A stretch of 20,726 nucleotides of DNA from Thermoproteota archaeon (GTDB lineage Archaea; Thermoproteota; Bathyarchaeia; Bathyarchaeales; Bathycorpusculaceae). Every line of letters begins with the position of its first letter. Positions within the stretch are counted from its first letter, which is position 1. The notes under the pieces are model-generated. The model had not been told where the DNA came from. It made no database searches and was given only the letters and a program-made list of their open reading frames with translations. The position numbers were made by a program, and so were the translations under genes. The stretch covers positions 1-20,726 of the forward strand of contig JAAZFA010000403.1 of NCBI GenBank assembly GCA_012511995.1, in the 5' to 3' direction. This document shows positions 1 to 10,245 of this stretch, in pieces.

Positions 1-603
1 AGAGAGACTGCGACTCACTCTTAGGAGGAGGAAAAATGCAAATGCGTTAGGCACCACACATAGAAGATAGTTTTAGAGCTGTTCTTGAAGCCTCTCTTAC
101 AACATAAACATAGTATACTTTAATGGGATAATGTTGCGTGCATGTAAACTGCGACGCAGCATTCAACTAAGCACATATCAACTAAAATAATACTCGAGCA
201 ACAATCCTGTTCAATAAGGGTAGAAATGGCTGGGCTCCATTAGGAAAAAAGGAAAATGCAAATTCTCTAGTCATGACAATCTACTTGGAAAGAACTAAAT
301 TTGGAGCAAACACTGCAGTCTTTCTCTACAATAACAAACACTGTTTTCCAGCAGGATTAAAATGCGCACATATTAACCGAGACACATTACATTTTCCGCT
401 TTTACCCCATAATTAATTACTGCCAAACAAAAGACATTTCACATAAAAAAACTATAAACCCGTATAGTATACATCTTTTTTGTTTGTTTTTGTCTGTTTA
501 AAAAAACAAGACAGACCAAGTTCAATTGATAGAAAAAACACCCCAACCAGCGCAAAAAGCCCCAACTTAAACGACTTGTAATATTACATATGTATGGACT
601 TAT
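1..603. other. Intergenic region without a recognisable gene
   Basis: I see no coding frame with family resemblance on either strand, and no tRNA, RNase P or SRP RNA signature. What it holds: an imperfect direct repeat (about 20-50 and 239-270), in which a purine-rich stretch precedes ATGCAAAT and a quickly following TAG; a 9-bp RNA hairpin at 131-162 with one G-U pair; and a T-rich run at about 475-499 followed by a partly self-complementary stretch, which could terminate a + strand transcript. The right end is the 3' side of the DapB-like gene. Confidence 0.5.
131..162 (+). repeat. Inverted repeat (hairpin, 9-bp arms)
   Basis: The arms ATGTTGCGT (131-139) and ACGCAGCAT (154-162) pair over 9 positions, including one G-U wobble, and enclose a 14-nt loop. 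No gene is adjacent within 400 nt and the role is unknown. Confidence 0.5.
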
Positions 604-604
604 G

Positions 605-619
605 AAAAAAATAAAAAAA
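605..619 (-). terminator. T-rich terminator after dapB-like gene
   Basis: On the minus strand two runs of seven T separated by one A begin a few bases after the TAA stop at 623-625. Oligo-T runs like this are the usual archaeal intrinsic termination signal. Confidence 0.6.
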
Positions 620-622
620 CGC

Positions 623-1393
623 TTAACATAGAAAAGATCGCAAATTAAAATAAGGTAATAACAGGTTCTCCATCGTGTAGAAACCATTTTTTTTATCCAA
701 AAGATGCTTAGCGGCAAACAACGCACCGTTACCAAAAGCCTCTCTTTGTATAGACTCATGAATCAAACGGATAGTTTGGTAGGGAAAACCAAAAATAATT
801 TCATGCCTACCAACGATACCACCAGCCCTAACCGATTTTATGTCTGCACAGGGTAGCGCTAAAGTTTCAGAAATCTTGATCGCAGTCCCAGAAACCTCTT
901 TTTTATCTTTAAAATGTTCTTCAATAATTTCAACATCAGTATAAGGTGCGATTGCTTTTAGAATCTTTGCTGCAAGCATCAAAAAATTAATACCAATTGT
1001 AATGTTAGGAGAACAAAGAACACTTGTTTGCTCAGATAATTTTTTTAAATAATCTCTCGTTTCAGGCGGATAAACAGATATTGCAGTTACAATAGCAATA
1101 CCACGTTTAGCGGCTTCCTCACCATAAGACAAAACCGTTTCAGCAGACGAAAAATCAACAATAACATCCACAGGATGTTCATCAAACAATTTTGCCGACG
1201 GCCACTCTTCAATAGGAAAAATTAACCCCTGCCCACCCGCATCCTCTGGGATACCTAGAAACTCTGAAACAGATCGGTGCTGTAAAAGTTTAGACTTCCT
1301 AATAACCCAGCAAAGGTACGCCTCGTCGCTTTGTAACAATACTGTGGCAACGGCTCTACCGGCTCTACCAAATCCAAATAATCCTATTCTCAT
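623..1393 (-). CDS. dapB: 4-hydroxy-tetrahydrodipicolinate reductase-like protein (DapB family)
   Basis: A 256-residue oxidoreductase of the DapB family, which reduces the dihydrodipicolinate intermediate with NAD(P)H in diaminopimelate/lysine synthesis in the cytoplasm. An N-terminal Rossmann motif GFGRAGRA (residues 7-14) is followed by VDFSSAETV (about 79-87), PNITIGINF (129-137), the catalytic-loop region EEHFKDKKEVSGTA (158-171) and GGIVGRHEIIFG (201-212). The loop keeps a His, Lys residues and SGTA. It departs from the usual HHxxKxDxPSGTA: the second His is Phe, the Pro is missing and the loop is one residue shorter. Length is close to the bacterial enzyme (about 270). The ATG start is preceded by AAGGG about 7 nt upstream, with a TATA-like AATATAAG near 1424-1432. 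No other lysine-pathway gene is nearby, so the physiological substrate is inferred from the family. Confidence 0.78.
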   Translation of the reverse strand: MRIGLFGFGRAGRAVATVLLQSDEAYLCWVIRKSKLLQHRSVSEFLGIPEDAGGQGLIFPIEEWPSAKLFDEHPVDVIVDFSSAETVLSYGEEAAKRGIAIVTAISVYPPETRDYLKKLSEQTSVLCSPNITIGINFLMLAAKILKAIAPYTDVEIIEEHFKDKKEVSGTAIKISETLALPCADIKSVRAGGIVGRHEIIFGFPYQTIRLIHESIQREAFGNGALFAAKHLLDKKNGFYTMENLLLPYFNLRSFLC

Positions 1394-1423
1394 CTGTTAT
1401 CCCTTGCTATGTTCTTTTTTCAA

Positions 1424-1432
1424 CTTATATTT
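1424..1432 (-). promoter_or_regulatory. TATA-like element for dapB-like gene
   Basis: Minus-strand AAATATAAG lies about 31 nt ahead of the ATG at 1391-1393, which predicts a short leader of about 10 nt. Confidence 0.4.
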
Positions 1433-1433
1433 C

Positions 1434-1599
1434 TAACCTTTTTCTAGCCCAAACTAACCCGTACAGTCATACAAACACAACAAAAAACCTCAACACTCCA
1501 CCTACCTCAAAAAAACACCAACGCTTATCCCCAACCAACCAACTTAAACCAAAAACAACATCACCACACAAAGCATAATTTTAACAACAACACAACCTC
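1434..1599. other. Cytosine-depleted tract (rRNA sense) downstream of 23S
   Basis: The plus strand is almost free of G across this stretch, so the minus strand, which is the 23S transcript sense, is made of G, T and A. No gene is seen. A compositionally similar tract lies upstream of the 23S gene at about 5395-5660. Confidence 0.5.
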
Positions 1600-1619
1600 A
1601 AAAATGAAAAGTAAAAAAA
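1600..1619 (-). terminator. T-rich terminator downstream of 23S rRNA
   Basis: Minus-strand runs of seven and five T lie just outside the outer end of the 23S processing stem. This is the position expected for the end of the pre-23S transcript. Confidence 0.5.
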
Positions 1620-1629
1620 CTACACATCA

Positions 1630-1736
1630 ACCAAGGAAACAACAAAAAGATAACCACACACAAATCAAACATACCAAGACTACACTCAATTGAAACAATA
1701 TGTACCTCAACTAAATATCGCTCAGACATTCCATTG
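1630..1736 (-). other. 3' arm of the pre-23S processing stem with BHB bulge
   Basis: This arm pairs with 4766-4865. The inner helix uses 1723-1736 (minus CAATGGAATGTCTG). A 4-position helix at 1719-1722 follows, then a three-base bulge at 1716-1718 (AUA) and the helix at 1710-1715 (UUUAGU). Pairing continues through about 1645 with many G-U pairs. Confidence 0.75.
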
Positions 1737-4765
<3,029 letters not shown>

Positions 4766-4865
4766 CAATGGTAATGTCTGTTTGGCGTTTAGTGAAACAC
4801 ATATATTTCAAATTAAGTGTTTGGCGTCGTTGTATATGTTTGACCTGTGCATGGTGTCATTTTGA
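4766..4865 (-). other. 5' arm of the pre-23S processing stem with BHB bulge
   Basis: The minus-strand arm is complementary to about 1630-1736. The inner helix is CAGACATTACCATTG (4766-4780) with one bulge. Next come a three-base bulge AAA (4781-4783), a 4-position helix CGCC (4784-4787, last pair C-A mismatched) and ACTAAA (4788-4793). The pairing then extends irregularly to about 4863. Two three-base bulges on opposite strands around a four-position helix is the geometry cut by archaeal tRNA splicing endonuclease. Confidence 0.75.
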
Positions 4866-4870
4866 GCGCC

Positions 4871-5294
4871 AGTAGCGCCCATTCACCGCTTCACCCCTCA
4901 TCGTGTTCTGGTGGGGGGTTGCATCATTATTGTTGTGTAACCCATGTTACTGGGATTGCATAAGAAGCTTACTCGGCGAATATAAGTGTTATGTTGCACT
5001 TTTTCTCGTCTCGTTCTGTCGATGCTTATTAAGCGCCAACATGCTTCTCCTCTCACGCGATCCCAATTTCTCGGGATACCTCCTGTTTTATCAGGGAAAA
5101 TATCAAGTCTACAAACCCGCATATTAACCTGTCGCAACAAACAGAACACAGTTCTATCTAGACGGGATGTAAAAAACTTTTTTTGAATGGCCTCCGATAA
5201 GCCATAATATTGATGTATTGGAAAGGTGAGTGACGTAGTCGTGGGGTTGGATGTTCACCTGAGGAGCACCCAGATGACAGTTATGAAGAATGAT
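4871..5294 (-). other. Predicted 5' leader of the pre-23S transcript
   Basis: This lies between the predicted promoter (5317-5331) and the processing stem. It contains small hairpins, for example CCCA/TGGG at 4941-4954 and GCGC/GCGC near 4866-4878. Open frames on both strands have no family resemblance. I found no tRNA, 16S fragment or convincing C/D or H/ACA guide RNA. Confidence 0.45.
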
Positions 5295-5316
5295 TTAGTT
5301 GGAAAAATAATAAAAA

Positions 5317-5331
5317 TTTTATAAAGCGAAC
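5317..5331 (-). promoter_or_regulatory. Predicted TATA/BRE promoter of the 23S rRNA gene
   Basis: Minus-strand TTTATAAAA (5317-5325), preceded by TTCGC, gives a strong archaeal TATA box. Transcription would start near 5295, about 510 nt ahead of the mature 23S 5' end. The palindrome at 5331-5353 abuts its upstream side. Confidence 0.55.
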
Positions 5332-5353
5332 TTTCATAGAAGTACTATGAAAG
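5331..5353. repeat. Perfect palindrome next to the rRNA promoter
   Basis: CTTTCATAG and CTATGAAAG are perfect 9-bp inverted arms separated by five bases. The element sits immediately upstream of the TATA/BRE, a position suited to a dimeric activator or repressor site. As RNA it would also be a strong hairpin. Confidence 0.7.
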
Positions 5354-5394
5354 CCCTTTTTGCCCAAAGCCTAAATCTAATAAATTTGAAACAA

Positions 5395-5660
5395 TAAAAA
5401 AACACCACCTCTTTTTTAGAACCCATTTTAAACCTCAACATAAAAACCCTTTTTAACCAAAAAACAAATGAAATAAACCAAAAAACCCAGATAAAAAATA
5501 CTCCACGAAACCTAAAAAAAACAAACCCTCAACACCCCTAAACAAGAATAGAAGCAAAAAAACAACTAAAAAGCCAATATAAACATCCAAAAAAAGAAAC
5601 CCGACTAACAACCACAACCTAAACAACCAAACCCAACAAAAACAAACCCGAACCAACACC
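5395..5660. other. Cytosine-depleted tract (rRNA sense) upstream of 23S promoter
   Basis: The plus strand is A/C-rich with very few G. The minus strand is correspondingly G/T-rich, so it can be read as a hydrophobic 68-residue frame at 5453-5659. I treat that frame as a composition artefact. No gene is supported here. Confidence 0.5.
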
Positions 5661-5699
5661 AGAAGACGGGATGAAAAAAGCCTAAACAGCTATCCTTTC

Positions 5700-5716
5700 A
5701 AAAAGAAAAAACAAAA
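5700..5716 (-). terminator. T-rich terminator after tRNA-Arg
   Basis: Minus-strand T-rich runs (T4, T6, T5, each broken by one base) lie about 33 nt past the encoded CCA of the tRNA, consistent with archaeal termination. Confidence 0.5.
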
Positions 5717-5748
5717 TCATTCAAAGCAGGATATCCTTGATATAGTAA

Positions 5749-5826
<78 letters not shown>

Positions 5827-5906
5827 AAATAACGCACTTCTAATGGGGTTCATCCAAATAAGATTTTGCCTACAACCGTCATGTTAAGGTTACTAAAGTT
5901 AACACT

Positions 5907-5913
5907 AAAAAAA
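5907..5913 (-). terminator. T7 run after the GT2 gene
   Basis: A run of seven T on the minus strand lies about 27 nt beyond the stop codon at 5940-5942. It could end the glycosyltransferase transcript ahead of the tRNA promoter. Confidence 0.35.
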
Positions 5914-5939
5914 CTTCATTATCCAGACTCAACGCGATT

Positions 5940-7046
5940 TCAAGTCTTCCAACCAGGACCAGCCTTCTTACCAAACACTACTTGCATATGACCAACTATG
6001 ATCAAAATCCACCATACCGAAGAATAAAAGAAATAATACAGAAACAATTCATGCACCTTCATTTCATTAAAGCCTAGCTTACGCCCAAAACCATAGAATA
6101 CAGTCGCTGTTACCCCAAAACCAAACAACGACATAAGAACAATCTTAAGCACATCAGCGGTAGCTAAAGAAACCAAAAACAAAGGCAGAGCAATATTAAA
6201 TTTCACTGATAAGAACAAAGAGAAAACAAGCAACTCATTGTACATCCAAATACTTGGGATCAAAGCACTCAAAGCAAATACCGTTACTGAAGGATAAAGG
6301 AAAAATAAACTGGGCAAGAAAACCTGTGGTTTCCTAGCAAAACGCCTAATCAAATCTTTATACCAATCCTTTAACCACAGTGCTTGCCCAATAGACCAAC
6401 GACGCCGCTGAGTATACCATTTATGCCATGAGCTGTAAACGACGTTTTTTACTTCAATATCTTTTGAGTAAGCAAACCTACCGTCTTCTAAGAAAGCACG
6501 GGTAGCTAAGTCAATATCTTCTGCCACAACAGTACGAAAGCCGTCAACTTTTTCAAACATTTCCCGCCTAATTGCAAATGCAGCGCCATTAACTGCAGGA
6601 CACTTACGCATGAACTTGGATGATAACCAAGCACTCATATTAAACGTCAAGTATTCATAATAAGCCATTCTTGACAGAAAGGACTTATTCTTCGTGACAC
6701 GCTTCTTTATATCCAATATGTCAGTGTGTTCCATTGCCATAACAATTTTTCGCAGGTAATCAGGATCGACGTTTAAACTGATATCAGAATCCAAAAAAAG
6801 CAACACATTACCCGAAGAATACTTAACCGTATTGTTTAAAGCGTTGGCTTTTCCCGTGCGCGCCTCATTCACAATAAAAGAAACGTTTGCTCTTTCCATT
6901 TGCTTAATCTTTGCAAGGAAATCTTCAGTAGGTTCATCGACAGTTACAAAAACTTCTTTGCTTACATTTTGAGAACATAGAATATCAAGCATTCCGTCTA
7001 TCTGATTTGATTCTTTGAATACAGGAATAAAGATGCTTATATCCAC
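5940..7046 (-). CDS. Membrane GT2 family glycosyltransferase
   Basis: A 368-residue glycosyltransferase of family 2, of the type related to hyaluronan and cellulose synthases. It would transfer sugar from a nucleotide-sugar to a growing glycan or lipid-linked acceptor at the cytoplasmic membrane face. An N-terminal GT-A fold begins ISIFIPVFKE and carries DSD (86-88), the catalytic-base region AEDID (175-179) and QRRRW (213-217), matching the D, DxD, ED, Q/RxxRW set. Four or so hydrophobic helices follow from about 240 to 357. The start is GTG with GAGG about 9 nt upstream, and a TATA-like TTTAAAAA near 7096-7103 predicts its own promoter. The product sugar cannot be read from sequence. Its neighbours on the same strand are the acetyl-beta-lysine genes, 109 nt away, and a functional link is not evident. 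Confidence 0.85.
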   Translation of the reverse strand: MDISIFIPVFKESNQIDGMLDILCSQNVSKEVFVTVDEPTEDFLAKIKQMERANVSFIVNEARTGKANALNNTVKYSSGNVLLFLDSDISLNVDPDYLRKIVMAMEHTDILDIKKRVTKNKSFLSRMAYYEYLTFNMSAWLSSKFMRKCPAVNGAAFAIRREMFEKVDGFRTVVAEDIDLATRAFLEDGRFAYSKDIEVKNVVYSSWHKWYTQRRRWSIGQALWLKDWYKDLIRRFARKPQVFLPSLFFLYPSVTVFALSALIPSIWMYNELLVFSLFLSVKFNIALPLFLVSLATADVLKIVLMSLFGFGVTATVFYGFGRKLGFNEMKVHELFLYYFFYSSVWWILIIVGHMQVVFGKKAGPGWKT

Positions 7047-7155
7047 TGGTAATCCTCGAATGCCGGTGAAGCCAACAAGTTTATTCTCAGTAGGGTTTTT
7101 AAATTATTCTAATAGCAACCTATTAAACGCCTGCATAACAAGCACTAATCACGAG

Positions 7156-7689
7156 TTAACCATACTTTCTAATTAGATTCTGGAGTGAACCCGAAGAAAT
7201 TGGACCAATACAAAGTAAAAATTCTGCTTCATGACCATTATGTCCAAAGTCTTCTTCACTAAAAAGCAAACTCTTAGAACAACCTACACCGAGCAACTTA
7301 GCTAGTTTTACAAAATTATGCTCAGAAACCAAATTCGAGGGATTAACTGTACATTCCAAATACTTAGCTGTAGTTTTATACAACTGGTTTAGCAACAACC
7401 TCTGCTGCAACCCATTACCACGATAAACAGCATCAACAACAATTTCCCAACTGAAAAAGGTATCTGGTCTAGTAGGTGACACATATCCTGAAGAAAAAGC
7501 AGCAATACGACTACCATCTATAGCAACTAGACATGTATTGGAGAAGTCTCGCGCTAAAAGAAAATAAGTATAGCGAGAGTTTAAACCCACGTATGGTCGG
7601 TTGGCTACGAGAAGTCTGTAAACTTCGCCTATGTCCTCGATTCTAACAGAACGTATAGTTATAGTGGAACAGTCAACGGTATTGGACAT
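7156..7689 (-). CDS. ablB: GNAT acetyltransferase, EctA-like; predicted beta-lysine N6-acetyltransferase
   Basis: A 177-residue GNAT-fold acetyltransferase. The middle and C-terminal parts resemble L-2,4-diaminobutyrate acetyltransferase (EctA) of ectoine synthesis: NSRYTYFLLARDFSNTCLVA (37-56), SPTRPDTFFSWEIVVD (71-86), the acetyl-CoA loop RGNGLQQRLL (90-99), TVNPSN (114-119), and DFGHNGHEAEFLLCIGP (147-163). The ATG follows the TGA of the lysine 2,3-aminomutase gene with no gap (TGAATG), so translation is probably coupled. That partnership predicts acetylation of the epsilon-amino group of beta-lysine, as done by AblB in methanogens. No ectoine genes (ectB, ectC) are present. The family assignment is seen in the sequence; the substrate is inferred from context, and the gene symbol reflects that inference. 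Confidence 0.75.
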   Translation of the reverse strand: MSNTVDCSTITIRSVRIEDIGEVYRLLVANRPYVGLNSRYTYFLLARDFSNTCLVAIDGSRIAAFSSGYVSPTRPDTFFSWEIVVDAVYRGNGLQQRLLLNQLYKTTAKYLECTVNPSNLVSEHNFVKLAKLLGVGCSKSLLFSEEDFGHNGHEAEFLLCIGPISSGSLQNLIRKYG

Positions 7690-9030
7690 TCAGGACGCCT
7701 TTCCATTATGACCTTTTCTACGGTCTAACCTAGCGTTACCTTTTGGTACAAGCGATATAGTCTTGTCTCCATCAGCTAAGAGTTTCTCTATACCAATCGA
7801 TCCTTTTTCATCTTTTTTGAGATTTAACTGTAATTTACATTTAACACAGTTTCTGTCACATGTAACGGACTTATAGTCATCGGGTTCTTGATATGTGGTT
7901 ATTACACCTTCATAATTTCGTAAAACAGTCTTGTTGTTTGACCAAGAAATAATATAATTGGGCATAATTGGAATTTTTCCGCCTCCACCAGGAGCATCAA
8001 TTACAAACGTTGGCACGGCAAAACCGCTTGTATGACCAATAAGACTTTCCATAATTTCTATTCCTTTGCCGATTGAGGTACGAAAATGATTTAATCCCTC
8101 TGAGAGGTCACACTGAAATAAGTAGTATGGACGCACACGATTCTGAACTAATTTTTGATTTAGTTTTTTCATGATTTGTGGACAATCATTAACACCTGAA
8201 AGTAGAACAGATTGGTTGCCAAGAGGTATGCCTGCATTTGCTAGTTTCCTTAACGCTGCTCTTGCAGATGGAGAAAGTTCTCTTGGATGGTTGAAATGAG
8301 TATTGAGCCAAAGAGGATGATGACGTTTGAGCATTTCTACAAGTTCGTCAGTAATGCGATATGGTAGTACCACAGGCGTTCTTGTTCCAATTCGAATTAC
8401 TTCAATATGAGGAATATTATTTAACTCAGTTAGGATCCAATCGAGAAAATTATCAGGTAACATGAGAGCATCACCGCCAGAGAGAAGTACATCACGGATT
8501 TCTTTATGCTGACGGATGTAATCTAAGCCAGTCATGATTTGCTCTCTAGAGGGAACGTGATCTGGATCACCGACTTTTCTTTTTCGAGTACAATGACGAC
8601 AATACATAGCACAACAATTACTGATTAGAAACAATACACGATCGGGGTATCGATGAGTTATACCTTTAACGGGGCTATCCTTATCCTCATGTAAAGGGTC
8701 TCTCATGTCATAATTGGATACTTTAAGTTCAGCAGGATTTGGAAAAGCCTGCTTGAAAATTGGGTCATCATCATAGTTTTCCGGATCAATTAAGGAAGCA
8801 TAATAAGGGGTAATACTTAATGGAAACTTTTCAATTGTTTTATTGAGTGCCTTGCGCTCTTTTGGGGCAAACTGTATCCCCATAAAACTTTCAAAATCTT
8901 CAATATTCCTAATAGAATTCTTTAGTTGCCACTCATAACTTTTCCATTCTAAAATAGATACATGAGGTTTGAATTTTTTAGAAATATATGAACGATTACT
9001 GGTCATAGCTTCAGATTTTTTAACAATCAA
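7690..9030 (-). CDS. ablA: L-lysine 2,3-aminomutase
   Basis: A 446-residue radical SAM, PLP-dependent enzyme that converts L-lysine to L-beta-lysine. The iron-sulfur motif CAMYCRHC (C140, C144, C147) is followed by the SAM-contacting SGGD (184-187). The PLP lysine is K352 in PGGGGK. D308 (CDLSEGL) and D345 (VIDAPGG) lie 44 and 7 residues before that lysine, the same spacing as the substrate-binding Asp293/Asp330 to Lys337 of the clostridial enzyme, so true lysine specificity is likely. C283 and the C-terminal CDRNCVKC resemble the zinc site. The TTG start is chosen because GAGGAG stands 7 nt upstream; the first ATG, eight codons later, has no such site. It forms an operon with the abutting acetyltransferase, behind a TATA box at 9081-9089. 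Expression in response to osmotic stress would be expected. Confidence 0.92.
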   Translation of the reverse strand: MIVKKSEAMTSNRSYISKKFKPHVSILEWKSYEWQLKNSIRNIEDFESFMGIQFAPKERKALNKTIEKFPLSITPYYASLIDPENYDDDPIFKQAFPNPAELKVSNYDMRDPLHEDKDSPVKGITHRYPDRVLFLISNCCAMYCRHCTRKRKVGDPDHVPSREQIMTGLDYIRQHKEIRDVLLSGGDALMLPDNFLDWILTELNNIPHIEVIRIGTRTPVVLPYRITDELVEMLKRHHPLWLNTHFNHPRELSPSARAALRKLANAGIPLGNQSVLLSGVNDCPQIMKKLNQKLVQNRVRPYYLFQCDLSEGLNHFRTSIGKGIEIMESLIGHTSGFAVPTFVIDAPGGGGKIPIMPNYIISWSNNKTVLRNYEGVITTYQEPDDYKSVTCDRNCVKCKLQLNLKKDEKGSIGIEKLLADGDKTISLVPKGNARLDRRKGHNGKAS

Positions 9031-9080
9031 AGGTTCTCTCCTCGTAGCGCTGTTCCGTTTTTTAGTCTAATATTTTATCT

Positions 9081-9089
9081 TTTTTATAT
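9081..9089 (-). promoter_or_regulatory. TATA box of the lysine 2,3-aminomutase operon
   Basis: Minus-strand ATATAAAAA lies about 55 nt ahead of the TTG start. It predicts transcription from about 9060 and a 30-nt leader holding the Shine-Dalgarno sequence. Confidence 0.5.
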
Positions 9090-9105
9090 CTTACTGCCAA
9101 GCGCC

Positions 9106-9123
9106 CTTTGCAAAAAAGCAAAG
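9106..9123. repeat. Inverted repeat between divergent promoters
   Basis: CTTTGC and GCAAAG are perfect 6-bp arms around A6. The repeat lies between the minus-strand TATA (9081-9089) and the plus-strand TATA (9157-9165), where a shared regulator could bind. Confidence 0.4.
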
Positions 9124-9156
9124 TACCGTTAACAAGGTATACGAATATTTGGAATT

Positions 9157-9165
9157 CTATAAAAG
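9157..9165 (+). promoter_or_regulatory. TATA box of the PP-loop / cysteine-cluster gene pair
   Basis: CTATAAAAG on the plus strand predicts transcription near 9186. This gives a leader of about 37 nt to the ATG at 9223. Confidence 0.45.
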
Positions 9166-9222
9166 GATTTTTGGTGTTAGATAGCTAGATTATTATGTGC
9201 GTTGATTAATTATGCCTCTGTT

Positions 9223-10245
9223 ATGACCAAGGTTAAGGCCATTAGTCTCTTTTCAGGTGGCTTAGATAGTATTCTTGCTACAGAACTTGTACGTAGACAG
9301 GGTATAGAAGTAATCGCATTTTATGTAGAGACCCCTTTTGAAATTTCCAAGAAAAAAGACACAACCGATGTCCAACAAACAGCAGAACAACTCAATATTC
9401 CACTAATAATACAAAACGCAAAAAAGGCATACATAAAGATGTTAAGGAACCCAAAGCACGGCTACGGAAAGAACATCAACCCCTGTATAGACTGCAAAAT
9501 TTTCATCCTAAAACAAGCCAAAAAATACGCTAAAGAAATTAACGCAGACTTTCTTTTTACCGGCGAAGTTCTTGGCGAAAGACCAATGTCTCAACATGGA
9601 CCTGCATTAAAAACAATCGAGAAAGAAGCCGCTCTAGAAGGCAAGTTATTGCGTCCATTATCAGCCAAGTTGATGCCTGAAACCGAAGCTGAAAAGAAAG
9701 GACTCATCGACCGCAACAAACTACTGGGTATACAGGGCAGATCACGTAAACCCCAATTGGCACTTGCCAAAGAATATGGAATAAAGGTATACCCTTCACC
9801 CGCAGGTGGATGCTTACTAACTTGCGAAGAATACGCAAGGAAACTACAAGATTTATTCAGTCACAAAAAACGCGTCACAATAGAAGACATAAAATTACTT
9901 CGAATAGGTCGCCATTTCCGTTCAGGATCAAATAAAATAATTGTAGGTAGAAATTTTGAAGAAAACACATCTCTAACAAAAAATAAGTCAAACAGCGACT
10001 ATTTTTTTGAGTTACCAGACGTCGTTGGTCCAGTAACCATACTACAAGGACCAAAAAATAAATCTGCCATCGAAACAGCTGCAAAGTTAACAGCATTCTA
10101 TTCCGACACAAAAAAACCAATAGCCGCTGTTAATTATGGGAAACAAATCCTCACCAACTCAATCTCTGTCACTTTACCATTTAAAACAACAGTTGATAAA
10201 TTACGTATTTGCTCTCAAATAGAAAAACTGAAATGTCTCACATAA
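9223..10245 (+). CDS. PP-loop ATPase, MnmA/ThiI-like predicted tRNA sulfurtransferase
   Basis: A 340-residue cytoplasmic protein with an N-terminal ATP pyrophosphatase (PP-loop) SGGLDS at 11-16. Cysteine pairs follow at NPCIDC (C88, C91) and GGCLLTC (C197, C201), in places comparable to the two catalytic cysteines of the tRNA 2-thiouridine synthase MnmA. The expected chemistry is adenylation of a tRNA uridine and sulfur insertion. The C-terminal part (IKLLRIGRHFR..VGRNFEEN) is typical of archaeal and some bacterial members annotated as MnmA-like, and the exact modified base is unknown. I prefer the ATG at 9223, which puts the motif next to the N-terminus; a TTG at 9202 is in frame, but neither start has a clear Shine-Dalgarno. 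The next gene overlaps its 3' end. Confidence 0.75.
   Translation: MTKVKAISLFSGGLDSILATELVRRQGIEVIAFYVETPFEISKKKDTTDVQQTAEQLNIPLIIQNAKKAYIKMLRNPKHGYGKNINPCIDCKIFILKQAKKYAKEINADFLFTGEVLGERPMSQHGPALKTIEKEAALEGKLLRPLSAKLMPETEAEKKGLIDRNKLLGIQGRSRKPQLALAKEYGIKVYPSPAGGCLLTCEEYARKLQDLFSHKKRVTIEDIKLLRIGRHFRSGSNKIIVGRNFEENTSLTKNKSNSDYFFELPDVVGPVTILQGPKNKSAIETAAKLTAFYSDTKKPIAAVNYGKQILTNSISVTLPFKTTVDKLRICSQIEKLKCLT

Noticed and set aside
439..759. A 106-codon minus-strand frame overlapping the end of the DapB-like gene
   Set aside because: It overlaps the conserved C-terminus of the DapB-like gene in another frame and runs through its T-rich terminator.
4866..4935. Possible C/D box guide RNA inside the 23S leader on the minus strand (ATGATGC, ACGATGA)
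   Set aside because: Both C-like boxes are imperfect and neither D box has CTGA; pairing of C and G runs in the leader explains the sequence as well.
5205..5260. Possible C/D box guide RNA on the plus strand (TGATG ... CTGA)
   Set aside because: Only a partial C box and one D box; no D'/C' pair or clean terminal stem.
5453..5659. A 68-codon minus-strand frame rich in F, L, V, G and W that resembles a small membrane protein
   Set aside because: The DNA is G/T-rich with almost no C on that strand, which alone gives such residues; no ribosome-binding site or known family.
7156..7689. Ectoine pathway acetyltransferase (EctA) as the literal function
   Set aside because: No diaminobutyrate transaminase or ectoine synthase nearby, while the gene abuts lysine 2,3-aminomutase; beta-lysine is the better substrate guess.
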